Assembly (NCBI GenBank): GCA_965237725.1
Contig: OZ250151.1
Coordinates: forward strand, 496,001-560,000
From: G965237725 sp965237725
GTDB lineage: Bacteria > Pseudomonadota > Gammaproteobacteria > Arenicellales > Poriferihabitantaceae
Length of the DNA: 64,000 nucleotides
Direction of reading: 5' to 3'
In this document: positions 40,651-51,900 of the stretch, one piece after another
How the letters are laid out: every line of letters begins with the position of its first letter
Position numbering within the stretch: the first letter of the stretch is position 1
Translations under genes and position numbers: made by a program
The notes under the pieces: model-generated
Databases searched by the model: none
Told to the model about the DNA's origin: nothing
What the model saw: the letters and a program-made list of their open reading frames with translations, nothing else

Positions 40651-42668
40651 GAATCTAGTGCGTTAGTTGATCGGTTCGAATTATTTGCGGCTATTATCTC
40701 GGCAAAAAATTGGGTTTCCTTTTTCAATGAATCGATTCTGGTTTCAGTCAGGCGAAAACCATGTCCTTCGCCGGGGTATTCAGTATAACTGTGTTTTATG
40801 CCTTTTTCCTTTAACAATTTAACCACTTCTCTTGAAACCTCTGGCGGTACAACTTTATCATCTTCCCCTTGAAACAGGATAAGCGGGCTATTCAAATTTT
40901 CAATTTGAAATACCGGCGAGCGGGTGACGAATCTACTAGTCGAATTTTTACTCAACTCGGGGTCAAATTTTTCACCCACTAATCGATCAGTATATTTTGA
41001 TTCAAATTTATGGGTAAAATTGGACAAGGTAATCAGATTTCCAATGCCGTAATAACAAGCGCCGCCAGCAAAAGATTCTGGAAATTTCGTCAACGCTCGC
41101 AATACAGCATACCCACCCGCACTGCTTCCGCGAATAAATATGCAGTCTTTGTCCACCCAATTTTTTTCAATTAATGACTTAACGCCATAAAAAATATCAT
41201 CAGCGTCAAACTCTCCCCAGTTCCCGGATAATGATTGACGATATGTTCGGCCGTAGCCTGTGCTACCCCGATGATCAACATCCAGAATTGCATATCCCAA
41301 CGAACAATAATATTGTTTCAGCCCCGACAACTCTGTGGATGCCCTGCTGGTAGGCCCGCCGTGAATCATAACCATAAGGGGAGGCGCCGTTTGTTCAGGG
41401 GCGCAATAATTCGCATTATAGGGCGTATAGAAATAACCAAATGCGCTATGGCCGCAACTGGTTGGAAATTGAATTAATTTCGGATTACTGATTCCGTTTT
41501 GATACTGGTCCTGGGGATTTGATTTTAAAGTTCGAAGTTTTCCCGACTCGATATTCAAATTCATAATCTCCGCAGAACGATCCGAATATTTGGCAACAAA
41601 TACAAGTCCATTTTCATCGAACCTGGCCAACTGGCAACACGCAGAAAATCCCCGATGCAGCACCGTGGTATCTGCGGTGGACAGATCAACTTCAACCAAC
41701 TGATCGCCTTGCTGGGTTGTCACAACCGCAATCACAATCTGATTATCAAATCCTTGCCATCTGCGTTGGCCAAAAACCCAGTGGGCCTCGCCAAATTCGC
41801 CTTCCAGATGGGTCACCTGGGTGATTTTCCCATCGTAATACTGACACATATTCCAGTAATCGCACTGCGGACCATCTCGCACAAAAAGCAACTTGTCTTC
41901 ATCCACATAACCAATCTGACAAACGGAATGATTGGGTTCTGAAATCACGGTGCTGATCTTTCCTACAACAAGGGCATCACCTTCAGTCTCAAATTCACCT
42001 TGAATCAGCTCACTATTATCCCACGGCATATTTGGATGACTCCACTGGACCCAGGCGATATATTTTCCGTTTGCAGAACATACCGGATTGGCATAAAAAT
42101 CAGCGCCCTGGGCCAAAATACTCAGTTTTTGAAGTAGCTTATCAGCCCCTTGATTTTTTAATTGATTGGATTTTATGGGAATCACCACAATACAGTTCTG
42201 ATTCTCGCCCTCATCTGTTGCAAGCTCAGCTACTGCTATGACATAACAACCGTCGTGGGACAGAACCAGATCTGCAAATCCACGAAAATTCCCCAGGCTA
42301 GTATTTTCCAAGAGTTTGATAGGTTTTGAATTCTTCTGGAGGGTTTGCCGGTATAAACAACCATCATCAAAATTATTAAAGATGATGCTATTGCCAGAAA
42401 TACAGAAACATTTTCCGCCATATTCATGCACTCTGGTCCTGATATTAAATTCTTGGGGTGTAATGCAAATTGGCTGGGATTCAGAATTATTAGACATCAA
42501 TGCATTTCTGCCTTTCTCCGCCGACAGCGTTTCAATCCAGAAGAGTTTATCTCCCAGCATAAATGGGTAGTTTGGTTGCGGTGCTTCATTAATCAGCGTC
42601 TCCAGTTTATAGCTGCTCTGCCACAGACCATAAGGCGCCCGCTTTTGTTTCGATTGATTAATATTCAT
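40647..42668 (-). CDS. S9 family prolyl oligopeptidase-type serine peptidase
   Basis: The protein has 673 residues. The N-terminal part (about 1-400) looks like a beta-propeller with TolB-like repeats, and the C-terminal part is an alpha/beta hydrolase. The serine nucleophile is in RGSSAGGYAVLRAL, the aspartate in FQGEDDKVVPPEV and the histidine in YPGEGHGF; the oxyanion region is MIHGGPTSRA. No export signal was seen, so it is probably cytoplasmic. It lies between a DUF192 gene (17 bp upstream) and hflD, and substrates are unknown. Confidence 0.9.
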   Translation of the reverse strand: MNINQSKQKRAPYGLWQSSYKLETLINEAPQPNYPFMLGDKLFWIETLSAEKGRNALMSNNSESQPICITPQEFNIRTRVHEYGGKCFCISGNSIIFNNFDDGCLYRQTLQKNSKPIKLLENTSLGNFRGFADLVLSHDGCYVIAVAELATDEGENQNCIVVIPIKSNQLKNQGADKLLQKLSILAQGADFYANPVCSANGKYIAWVQWSHPNMPWDNSELIQGEFETEGDALVVGKISTVISEPNHSVCQIGYVDEDKLLFVRDGPQCDYWNMCQYYDGKITQVTHLEGEFGEAHWVFGQRRWQGFDNQIVIAVVTTQQGDQLVEVDLSTADTTVLHRGFSACCQLARFDENGLVFVAKYSDRSAEIMNLNIESGKLRTLKSNPQDQYQNGISNPKLIQFPTSCGHSAFGYFYTPYNANYCAPEQTAPPLMVMIHGGPTSRASTELSGLKQYYCSLGYAILDVDHRGSTGYGRTYRQSLSGNWGEFDADDIFYGVKSLIEKNWVDKDCIFIRGSSAGGYAVLRALTKFPESFAGGACYYGIGNLITLSNFTHKFESKYTDRLVGEKFDPELSKNSTSRFVTRSPVFQIENLNSPLILFQGEDDKVVPPEVSREVVKLLKEKGIKHSYTEYPGEGHGFRLTETRIDSLKKETQFFAEIIAANNSNRSTNALDS

Positions 42669-42685
42669 TGTGGTTAAATCCTGCC

Positions 42686-43198
42686 TTAATCGATCACGGA
42701 GTAAAGTACCAGGCGAGATTTACCAGGGGACAGGTCATTTTCTTCAAAATAACCGACCCGGGCCTCCAGGGCATATTTGAATAACCTTCCAGGAGAATAC
42801 AATTTATGCTCACCACTTCCATATACATCCATGACCTCATGATGTATCAGTATTCCCAACCGGTCGAAAAACCCGATATCCAGTGGCACCTTCACATTAT
42901 TCATATGAAATCGAGATACGGTAGGTTGACCGTAAACAAATAGAATTGTTGATTTGTTGACCACGGATTCACAAATATGCTGATAACCTGCAGCGCGTTT
43001 TTTACCGTCATCCGCAATGTGGGTTCGAATAGAAATAATCTTGGCCAGGTCATTAAGCAGGCGAATTTCCTTTTCTTCCATTTTAGCCATCAGCAAGTTT
43101 GATTCTTCGCAATTTGAGGAGGCACTATTTTGAAAAGCGCAAATAATAATTAGGCCGAGGAGAATACGCGTTGCTTTAGCTTTCCAGGAATATTTCAT
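42686..43198 (-). CDS. DUF192 family exported protein
   Basis: This 170-residue protein has an N-terminal hydrophobic signal (about 8-27, ILLGLIIICAFQNSASS). The remainder shows the DUF192 pattern: IADDGKKRAAGYQHI, TILFVYGQPTVSRFHMNNVK, VPLDIGFFDRLG, and the C-terminal YALEARVGYFEEN. The function of DUF192 is not known. It is the first gene of the operon with the S9 peptidase and hflD, and is divergent from the PPK2 gene. Confidence 0.8.
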   Translation of the reverse strand: MKYSWKAKATRILLGLIIICAFQNSASSNCEESNLLMAKMEEKEIRLLNDLAKIISIRTHIADDGKKRAAGYQHICESVVNKSTILFVYGQPTVSRFHMNNVKVPLDIGFFDRLGILIHHEVMDVYGSGEHKLYSPGRLFKYALEARVGYFEENDLSPGKSRLVLYSVID

Positions 43199-43292
43199 AT
43201 GTACTGTTGATTAAATTTATTCGTTTTAAAAAGATCTACACTCGTTCTGGGGTAAGATACCATATAGAGATCAATATTCTAACCGACAAAAA

Positions 43293-44153
43293 ATGACAGA
43301 ATTCCGCATACCTTTCGACAGTAGCTTTGTTCTTGATAATGCATTAACCCTACCAGCATCATCACAGGAAAATGACAAAAAATATAAGTCCCGCCTAAAG
43401 CTGGCGACCAATAAGCTGTATGAGTTGCAGCGAAAGCTATACGCTGAGGATCGTCATGCTGTATTGTTAATTTTTCAGGCCATGGATGCAGCAGGCAAAG
43501 ACAGCACCATTCGCCATGTCATGAGCGGGGTAAATCCAGCGGGATGCCAGGTTTTTTCATTTAAAGCCCCATCCAAAGAAGAACTCGACCACGATTTTCT
43601 CTGGCGCAGTTCCATGCGCTTACCCGAGCGTGGTCGGATCGGGATTTTTAACCGAAGCTATTACGAAGAAACCCTGGTTGTTCGGGTCCACCCCGAATAT
43701 CTCCAAGGCCAGCGATTACCGGAAATTTTAGACTACGATGGATTCTGGGAACAGCGTTTTCAATCTATTCGGGATCATGAACTCCACCTGGCCAGAAACG
43801 GCACAACCATCATAAAATTCTGGCTCAATGTCTCCAGGGATGAGCAAAAACGCCGATTCCTGAGTAGATTAAATGAATCCGATAAAAACTGGAAATTTTC
43901 GAAAAAAGACGTTGATGAGCGGAGCTACTGGGATGAATACATGGCTGCTTACCAGAGTGTACTAAACGCCACTTCAAGAGACTATGCACCATGGTATGCC
44001 ATACCTGCGGATAAAAAACCATTTATGCGGCTGAAAGTAGCTGAGATAATTGTCGAATCGCTGGAAAATCTAAAAAGCCGCTATCCCCGTGCAGCAGCGG
44101 ATGAAGCAGCGGAATTTGCCGAAATCAAAGCTCAGCTGGAAAACGAAAACTAA
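43293..44153 (+). CDS. ppk2: Polyphosphate kinase 2 family protein
   Basis: PPK2 enzymes transfer phosphate between polyphosphate and nucleotides. The 286 residues include the Walker A-like motif FQAMDAAGKDSTIRHVMSGV, the lid-associated HDFLWRSSMRLPERG, and the Walker B-like IGIFNRSYYEETLVV; YAPWYAIPADKK is near the C-terminus. The single-domain length suggests a class I or III enzyme acting on AMP or ADP; the class cannot be fixed from motifs alone. The next gene starts 2 bp after the stop codon, so the two are co-transcribed. Confidence 0.92.
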   Translation: MTEFRIPFDSSFVLDNALTLPASSQENDKKYKSRLKLATNKLYELQRKLYAEDRHAVLLIFQAMDAAGKDSTIRHVMSGVNPAGCQVFSFKAPSKEELDHDFLWRSSMRLPERGRIGIFNRSYYEETLVVRVHPEYLQGQRLPEILDYDGFWEQRFQSIRDHELHLARNGTTIIKFWLNVSRDEQKRRFLSRLNESDKNWKFSKKDVDERSYWDEYMAAYQSVLNATSRDYAPWYAIPADKKPFMRLKVAEIIVESLENLKSRYPRAAADEAAEFAEIKAQLENEN

Positions 44154-44155
44154 TT

Positions 44156-45556
44156 TTGGAAATTATCCGAGGACTTAAACAAATTGTTGGCGATCAATTT
44201 GTTATCACCGACAAGCAAAAAACCGCACCCTACACAGAGGAGTTAAGAGGAAGATATACCAGCGCATGTCGCGCTGTAGTGTTACCTGAATCTGCAGCCC
44301 AAATATCGGCGTTGCTCGGTTTTTGCAATGACAACAAAGTCACTGTGGTGCCCCAGGGTGGAAATACTGGCGCTATGGGCGGGGCAGTGGCGAACAAAGA
44401 CCAGATCATTATCAACACCAAACGCCTGGATAAAATTATTGACATCGATCCAGTCAACAATACCATGACCGTGCAGGCAGGCTGCATTCTAGCCAACATC
44501 CAGGAAAGTGCGAAACTACAGGATCGACTGTTTCCATTGAGTCTGGGCGCCCAGGGGACATGCCAGATTGGTGGTAACCTGGCAACCAATGCCGGCGGAA
44601 TTAACGTTCTGCATTATGGCAACACCCGGGACCTTGTTCTGGGCATCGAAGTGGTTCTGGCCAATGGCGAGATAATGAATGGACTCAACAGCTTAAGAAA
44701 GAACAATACCGGATACGATCTCAAACATCTTTTTATCGGCTCCGAAGGCACTCTGGGAATTATCACTGCCGCAGTACTCAAATTATTTCCCTATCCCAAA
44801 GGCCAGGTGGTCTCCCTGATTGGGTTAGATTCCGTGGCCGCGGGGTTAAAACTATTCGACCAGTTAAAGTCCACCAGCAGCGATCGAATAACCACATTTG
44901 AATTGATGTCACAAATCGCCGTGGAAACCGCAGTTAAACATATTCACGGTCAGAGCAATCCTTTCGAGGAAGATTATCCCTGGTACATACTAGCCGTGAT
45001 CAACAGCAGTCGGGACGACGAAAATCTTCGCTCCCAGATTGAAACTGCGCTTGGCACTGCACTTGAAAATAAAATTATATGCAACGCAGTGGTTGCACAA
45101 AACCAGTCCCAGGGGTCAAAACTGATTTTGTTACGGGAAGATATTGTTGAGGCACAAAAATTTATTGGCGGCAGTATCAAACATGATGTATCCGTACCCG
45201 TGGTCAAAGTGCCTGAATTTATGGATCATGCACGCCAAGCTATTTTGGACTATATGCCGACCGCCATACCCTACCCTTATGGGCATTTGGGTGATGGCAA
45301 TATTCACTATAATATTTCACAGCCCGCTGACATGGAAAAAGCTGAATTTTTAGATAACTGGAAAGCGATTAATACAGTAATGCATGATATTTGCCACCAA
45401 TACCAGGGCTCTTTCAGTGCGGAACATGGCATAGGTATTTCCAAACTCGACGAAATGGAAAAATACAAAGACCCGGTTGAACTGAGGTTGTACCGAAAAT
45501 TAAAAAATATGCTTGATCCCGAAGGGATTCTAAATCCGGGCAAGGTCATTCGTTAG
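44156..45556 (+). CDS. FAD-binding D-2-hydroxyacid dehydrogenase (D-lactate/D-2-hydroxyglutarate type)
   Basis: This flavoprotein has 466 residues and starts with TTG at 44156, since the frame opens right after the preceding stop codon and no ATG fits. The PCMH-type FAD domain shows VVPQGGNTGAMGGAV, GAQGTCQIGGNLATNAGGIN and LFIGSEGTLGIITAAVLKLF. The C-terminal FAD-oxidase domain has PYPYGHLGDGNIHYN and FSAEHGIGISKLDEM, which bind metal and substrate carboxylate in the D-lactate/D-2-hydroxyglutarate group. It probably oxidises a D-2-hydroxyacid and passes electrons to an ETF or quinone. Confidence 0.88.
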   Translation: MEIIRGLKQIVGDQFVITDKQKTAPYTEELRGRYTSACRAVVLPESAAQISALLGFCNDNKVTVVPQGGNTGAMGGAVANKDQIIINTKRLDKIIDIDPVNNTMTVQAGCILANIQESAKLQDRLFPLSLGAQGTCQIGGNLATNAGGINVLHYGNTRDLVLGIEVVLANGEIMNGLNSLRKNNTGYDLKHLFIGSEGTLGIITAAVLKLFPYPKGQVVSLIGLDSVAAGLKLFDQLKSTSSDRITTFELMSQIAVETAVKHIHGQSNPFEEDYPWYILAVINSSRDDENLRSQIETALGTALENKIICNAVVAQNQSQGSKLILLREDIVEAQKFIGGSIKHDVSVPVVKVPEFMDHARQAILDYMPTAIPYPYGHLGDGNIHYNISQPADMEKAEFLDNWKAINTVMHDICHQYQGSFSAEHGIGISKLDEMEKYKDPVELRLYRKLKNMLDPEGILNPGKVIR

Positions 45557-45640
45557 TTAACGCAATAGTTAACTCATATGCCAGACGCAATAAAGAATCG
45601 AAACAAAAAACTCTAATTAACCAAAGGTATTTAGGGCAAT

Positions 45641-47416
45641 TTAAAAAGGCCAAACCCAGATAATCATTGGAACGGACACACCGATAACGATGATCTCCAA
45701 TGGCAGACCCATTCGCCAGTAATCGCCAAACCGGTAACCGCCCGGCCCCATAACCAGAGTATTATTTTTATGCCCGATGGGCGTCAAAAACGCACAGGAC
45801 GCAGCAACCGCAACGGCCATTAAAAACGGATCCGCACTCACCCCTAACCGGTTTGCAATATCAATGGCGATGGGCGCTGCAATTACCGTAGTTGCTGTGT
45901 TATTCAGCACGTCGGATAACGTCATGGTCACCACCATCAGTAGGGTCAACACAATAACTGGCCCATAACCTTCAGCGAAACCAACTATACTCTGGGCGAT
46001 CAAAGCCGTTCCACCCGAGGCTTCCAGGGCAGAGCCGATGGGAATCATTGAACCGAGCAACACAATGACCGGCCATTCTATCGAAGTGTATAATTCACGA
46101 ATTGGCACGATATTAAACCCGACCATAACAATACAAACCAGAGCAAGGGCCGCGGGCAAATGCAATAACCCAAAGCTCGCAGCGGCAATAGCCAGGCCAA
46201 AACTGGTTACTGCAATCCATGCCTTGTTACGCTGAATAACCTGTAAATCACGCTCCTGGAGGGGCAGCCCACCTAACCAGATTGCAACGTCGTTTAAACG
46301 TTCGCTAGGCCCTAATAACAACAAGACGTCCCCGGCCTGAATATTGAGTTTTCTTACCCGATCTCGAAACGCCTTGCCATTGCGCGAGATGCCCAGCAAG
46401 GTCACGCCATGGCGATACAGCAATCTTAAGTCCAGGGCTGACCGCCCCTCAATCCTCGCGCCTTCCGGGACGACAATCTCAATTAATGAAAGATCCTCAC
46501 CGATTAATGTATCGTACTTTTCTGAACCAACGTATTCCAGCCCAATCGCACCTACAAAGGCATCGATGTTGGTTGCATTGGCTTCGATCACCAACAAATC
46601 TCCGGGCTTGATTATTTCACGTCGGGCATGCCCAGGGAATCGGCGGCCATTTCGTACCAATCCGATAATGGCAACATCGCTGTCTTCACTGGTGGAATCC
46701 AGTTCTCTAATTTTTTTGCCAACAATGGGTGATTTCTCACCGACTCGCACTTCCGCAACGTATTCCTGAATCTCAAATAATTCTTTTACCGCACCCTGAT
46801 CATTACTGATATTCGGAATCAATCGCCAGCCAACCAGGGTTACAAACAATACCCCCGCAACCGCGGCCACAATACCAACGGGAGAAAAATCAAACATGCC
46901 AAAAGGCTCGCCGAAGGCCTGTTCTCGAAAACTGGCAATGATGATATTGGGTGGTGTACCAATTAATGTGATTAACCCGCCCAAAATGGAAGCAAATGAC
47001 AGCGGCATCAAGGTATACGCCGGACTCCTCTTGGCTTTGGACGCCGCCTGAATATCGATCGGCATCAATAGTGCCAGCGCGGCAACATTATTCATAATTG
47101 CAGATAGCGCTGCTGCAACCGCAGACATGATGCTGATGTGCAGGAATAAAGAACGCCCGGCATCAATGACGTATTTGGCAACCAGTTCAATCGCGCCGGA
47201 ATTTGAAAGTCCCCGACTGACGATCAGGACCAATGCGATAATTATTGTTGCATGATGACCAAAGCCGTCAAATGCAGCTTCTTCGGGTACCACACCGATT
47301 ACGATGGCGGTAATTAATGCCCCAAAGGCAATAAGATCGTATCTGATTTTTCCCCAAATCAGGAGTCCGAACACCACTCCCAATAATGAAAACAATAATA
47401 TTTGATTCGAAACCAT
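45641..47416 (-). CDS. SLC13-family permease with two RCK_C (TrkA-C) domains
   Basis: This membrane transporter of 591 residues has transmembrane blocks at about 1-205 and 395-591. Between them are two TrkA C-terminal domains, at about 215-295 (VAEVRVGEKSPIVGKKIREL) and 300-385 (LIEIVVPEGARIEGRSALDL). This DASS-superfamily layout is found in permeases for sulfate, phosphate or dicarboxylates, with the soluble domains likely sensing nucleotides. Substrate specificity is not visible. The gene is converging with the dehydrogenase gene. Confidence 0.87.
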   Translation of the reverse strand: MVSNQILLFSLLGVVFGLLIWGKIRYDLIAFGALITAIVIGVVPEEAAFDGFGHHATIIIALVLIVSRGLSNSGAIELVAKYVIDAGRSLFLHISIMSAVAAALSAIMNNVAALALLMPIDIQAASKAKRSPAYTLMPLSFASILGGLITLIGTPPNIIIASFREQAFGEPFGMFDFSPVGIVAAVAGVLFVTLVGWRLIPNISNDQGAVKELFEIQEYVAEVRVGEKSPIVGKKIRELDSTSEDSDVAIIGLVRNGRRFPGHARREIIKPGDLLVIEANATNIDAFVGAIGLEYVGSEKYDTLIGEDLSLIEIVVPEGARIEGRSALDLRLLYRHGVTLLGISRNGKAFRDRVRKLNIQAGDVLLLLGPSERLNDVAIWLGGLPLQERDLQVIQRNKAWIAVTSFGLAIAAASFGLLHLPAALALVCIVMVGFNIVPIRELYTSIEWPVIVLLGSMIPIGSALEASGGTALIAQSIVGFAEGYGPVIVLTLLMVVTMTLSDVLNNTATTVIAAPIAIDIANRLGVSADPFLMAVAVAASCAFLTPIGHKNNTLVMGPGGYRFGDYWRMGLPLEIIVIGVSVPMIIWVWPF

Positions 47417-47495
47417 AAAAACTCAGAACGTTTTATCCAACCGAAATTGTATATCAGTCTTCTTTCCACTAATACGGCCATGAGCCCTAATACGT

Positions 47496-48362
47496 CTATT
47501 CGGAATTTAGTGCCGGCCTATTCCTTTGAATCGTAATTATCCCTACACCAGCAATTGCCAGAGCCCCGCCGAGGGCAATCTTCAACGTCATGATCTCATC
47601 CAGAATTAAAATTCCGCCAAGCACGGAAGTAACTGGCAACAATAACAAATATGGCATTACCTGATTTACCTTATACGCACCGAGGAGATAATACCAGATG
47701 GCATAGGCGAACGCCGTCATAACAATTCCAAGATAGGCAACCGAGGCCCAATCTGTAAATGCGGCCGTCTGAATTTGCTCAAGCTGACCACTTTCAAAAA
47801 TTGCTGAGGCGATAAACAGCTGGGGGGTGGCGAAAACCGCAACACCTGAAATCAAGATAAAGCCGTTTAGTTCACCCACTTTTTTTATCATGACCTGACC
47901 GACCGCCCAGGTAAACGCGCCACCAATAACCATAAACGCAAATATTAGGTCCCCTTCCAGCTTTGGTTCTCCAAGGATAAACATTGCACCCAAAAATGAA
48001 ACCGCCATGCCGAAAAATTGCTTCACAGTCACTCGGTCACCTAGCATAACCCAGGCCAGCAACAACCCGAATGGCACCTCAAGTTGTACCAGTAATGCGG
48101 CGGTTGAAGCATCAATGCCATTGACGCCATTGAAGGTGAGACTATACTGGATCGCGGCACTGACCAATGCAATCCAGAACAGGTCTTTATATAATTTCGG
48201 TGACGGCCGAAAAAACCATACCAGACAAAGCGCTGTTAGAGCGAAACGCAATGCCATCAAGAATATGGGAGAAAAATGTGACATCGCAGATTTCGCCACA
48301 ATAAAGCCCATCCCCCACATTACCGCGACGGACATCGCCATCAAAATATGAATGGGTTTCAC
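47496..48362 (-). CDS. EamA-family transporter (DMT superfamily)
   Basis: This inner-membrane protein of 288 residues has ten hydrophobic segments in two EamA repeats. Landmarks are SVAVMWGMGFIVAKSAM and the SPIFLMALRFALTAL pair in the first half, and VKQFFGMAVSFLGAMFILGE at the junction. Members export amino acids or other metabolites. No regulator or enzyme nearby hints at a substrate. It is encoded 54 bp upstream of the end of the greA-carB block and on the same strand. Confidence 0.87.
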   Translation of the reverse strand: MKPIHILMAMSVAVMWGMGFIVAKSAMSHFSPIFLMALRFALTALCLVWFFRPSPKLYKDLFWIALVSAAIQYSLTFNGVNGIDASTAALLVQLEVPFGLLLAWVMLGDRVTVKQFFGMAVSFLGAMFILGEPKLEGDLIFAFMVIGGAFTWAVGQVMIKKVGELNGFILISGVAVFATPQLFIASAIFESGQLEQIQTAAFTDWASVAYLGIVMTAFAYAIWYYLLGAYKVNQVMPYLLLLPVTSVLGGILILDEIMTLKIALGGALAIAGVGIITIQRNRPALNSE

Positions 48363-48416
48363 AATGGCTTTAGATCCTACGATTTGATTTTAAGAATTCG
48401 TAAAGATCAAATTACG

Positions 48417-48896
48417 TCATTTATAGTCGACGCTTAAAATTTCATAAATTCTCTTGCCACTTGGTGCAGCAACTTCAATCTCATCTCCGATTTTTTTACC
48501 CAACAATGCTTTTCCAATAGGGGAACTTATGGAAATCCGACCCTTGCTGAGATCCGCCTCCAAATTTCCCACAAGTTGATAGCCGACATTGGAATCTTGA
48601 TCAGCATCGTATAGCTCAACATAAGCACCAAAAACCACCTTTTCTGGCTGAGCAATTTTTAACGGATCGATGATTTCCGCAACAGAAAGATTCGACTCCA
48701 GTTCCTTGATTCGACCTTCTATAAATCCCTGTTGCTCTTTCGCCGCGTCATATTCTGCATTCTCTGACAGATCACCATGGGATCTCGCTTCTGCAATAGC
48801 AGCTATAACATTAGGCCTGTCCACGCTTTTGAGTTTTTTAAGCTCATTCCGTAGTTCTTCAGCGCCATTGCTGGTTAATACAACTCGTTGGTTCAT
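48417..48896 (-). CDS. greA: Transcription elongation factor GreA
   Basis: GreA rescues backtracked RNA polymerase by stimulating transcript cleavage through its coiled coil. The 159 residues start with the coiled coil (LTSNGAEELRNELKKLKS; tip acidic residues in SENAEYDAAKEQQGF) and end with the FKBP-like domain (ISISSPIGKALLGKKIGDE). It is the last gene of the conserved dapB-carA-carB-greA order and starts 32 bp after carB. Confidence 0.96.
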   Translation of the reverse strand: MNQRVVLTSNGAEELRNELKKLKSVDRPNVIAAIAEARSHGDLSENAEYDAAKEQQGFIEGRIKELESNLSVAEIIDPLKIAQPEKVVFGAYVELYDADQDSNVGYQLVGNLEADLSKGRISISSPIGKALLGKKIGDEIEVAAPSGKRIYEILSVDYK

Positions 48897-48928
48897 CGAT
48901 ATTTTTTACGGGTAGAACGGGTTTGATT

Positions 48929-51900
48929 TTAAACAACGCTATTGAGATTCTGATGTAAGGTTTGCAATTTGTTAACCGTAATCACCCCAGCATGCTTGTG
49001 TGCCTCAGCAGACGCTCTCGCCGCCGCCAGGGTTGTATAGTAGGTTACTTTGTATTGCAGAGCCTCGCGACGAATTGTATATGAATCTTTTAAACTCTGC
49101 TTACCCGATGTGGTGTTTACAATTAGATCAAACTCGCGGTTTATTATCATGTCCACCACGTGGGGACGACCTTCGACTACCTTGTTCACCCGTTCAACCG
49201 GGACACCCGCATTTCCAAATACCCTTGCCGTGCCTTCTGTCGCCCGAATTTCGAATCCGGCCTCGAAAAAATATCTGGCGATTTCAATGGCATCGTTTTG
49301 ATCTTCCCTGCGCAAGCTAAATAATATTCTGCCACCTAAAGGAATCGTGTAACTTGCTGCATTTTGGGCTTTTTCAAAAGCTTCCCCAAAACTTTCACCA
49401 ATACCCATGACTTCTCCAGTGCTTTTCATTTCCGGTCCAAGCACAGTGTCGACTCCCGGAAACTTTATAAACGGGAATACAGCTTCTTTTACAGAATAAA
49501 ATCCTGGCGATTTCTCGCTATGAATACCCTGGGCTTCGAGGGACTGACCCACCATACAACGAGCAGCAATTTTTGCCAGGGGTCTGGCCGTAGCTTTGGA
49601 TACAAACGGGACGGTTCGCGATGCCCGTGGATTCACTTCGAGGACGTAAACTTTTTCATCTTTTACCGCGAACTGCACATTCATCAAACCCACCACATTA
49701 AGTGCCAGCGCCATGGCTTTAGTTTGTTCGCGCAACGCATCCTGAATTGACTGGGGCAAACTGAACGGCGGCAATGAACATGCCGAATCTCCTGAGTGCA
49801 CGCCGGCTTCTTCAATATGCTCCATAATTCCACCAATAATGACATTCGCGCCATCGCAAACCGCGTCCACATCCACTTCCACGGCATCATTCAAAAATCG
49901 GTCCAGCAGAACCGGCGATTCAAATGAGGCGTCCAACGCCGAGCCCATATAGTTTGAAAGGTCTTCTGCACTATAAACAATTTCCATACCCCTGCCGCCC
50001 AACACATAGGACGGGCGAACAACCAATGGATAGCCAATTTCTTCTGCCAAGGTATGTGATTCTTCGGCGGATGTTGCTGTCCGGTTTGGCGGTTGCAATA
50101 AATCAAGATCGGCCAATAATTTCTGGAAAAACTCCCTGTCTTCGGCCTGATGAATAGATGTTGGTGAAGTGCCAATAATAGGTGCGCCCGCAAGTTCGAG
50201 TGCTCTGCATAACTTTAGCGGTGTCTGTCCGCCAAACTGGACGATCACACCAAGCGGCTTTTCAATTCGAACAATTTCTAAAACATCTTCGAGAGTTAAA
50301 GATTCAAAGTACAGTCGGTCAGATGTATCATAATCCGTAGATACCGTCTCTGGATTGCAGTTAACCATGATGGTCTCAAAGCCATCCTCACGCAATGCCA
50401 TGGAGGCATGCACACAACAATAATCGAACTCTATGCCCTGGCCAATGCGATTGGGTCCACCACCAAGAACGATGATCTTTTTTTTGATGGTTGGGTTCGC
50501 TTCACATTCATCTTCATAACTTGAATACAGATAGGCTGTTGTCGTATCAAATTCCGCAGCGCAGGAATCAACTCGCTTAAACACCGGGTGTACACCATGT
50601 GTAAACCGAAAATTCCGGACATCACCTTCGTTCTGCCCCATGAGTTTTCCTAGTCTGCGATCGGAGAACCCTTTGCGTTTCCACTGCATGATGGTGATTG
50701 AATCGAGATCGGTAAATTTTGTCGCCCGAATGACCTTTTCTGTTTCAATAAGATCTTCAATTTCAGCCAGAAACCATGGATCAATTTTACAAATATTAAA
50801 AATCTGATCAATTGACATGCCCGCCCGAAATGCCTGGGCCACATACCAGGCGCGCATCGCACCGGGTACTCGCAATTTCGAATGTAAGAAATTTGTAGTC
50901 TCGTAGTTATCAGGCAGTTCCTGATCATCAAATCCATCACTGCCAATTTCCAGACCCCGAAGCGCTTTTTGCATGGATTCCTGAAACGTCCTGCCAATAG
51001 CCATAACCTCGCCTACGGACTTCATCTGCGTTGTCAGAGTAGCATCAGCCTGGGGAAATTTTTCGAAATCGAAGCGAGGTATTTTAGTCACCACATAATC
51101 AATACTGGGTTCAAACGAAGCAGGTGTGGCGCCCCCGGTGATATCATTTTTCAGTTCATCGAGGGTAAATCCAACTGCCAGTTTGGCGGCGATTTTTGCA
51201 ATAGGAAATCCAGTCGCCTTGGATGCTAATGCCGAAGATCGTGACACCCGCGGGTTCATCTCAATGATAATCATGCGGCCATCTTCTGGGTTAATCGCAA
51301 ATTGAACGTTTGACCCACCGGTATCTACGCCGATTTCCCGTAACACCGCAATGCTTGCATCACGCATGATCTGGTATTCCTTGTCGGTCAAGGTCTGGGC
51401 CGGCGCAACGGTTATGGAATCACCCGTATGGACCCCCATGGGGTCAAAGTTTTCAATGGAACAAACGATAATACAATTATCATTTTTGTCCCTGACAACT
51501 TCCATTTCATATTCCTTCCAGCCCAGAATGCTCTCCTCTACCAGAAGTTCCTTGGTTGGCGATGCATCCAGTCCACGCGTACAGATTTCATCAAATTCAT
51601 CCATGTTGTAGGCAATACCGCCACCACTACCACCCAGGGTAAATGATGGTCTGATAATTGCCGGAAATCCAACCTGCTCTGCAAACTTCTTTGCTTCCTC
51701 GAGGGAATGGGCGAGTCCGCCTCGGGCGGTTTCCAGCCCAATAGTCTTCATTGCAACCCGAAACTGTTCGCGGTCCTCAGCCTTGTCAATGGAAACACTG
51801 TTGGCCCCAATCATTTCCACATTGTATTTATCGAGCACACCGTGACGATTTAAATCCAGTGCACAGTTCAAACCGGTTTGCCCCCCCATGGTAGGCAGGA

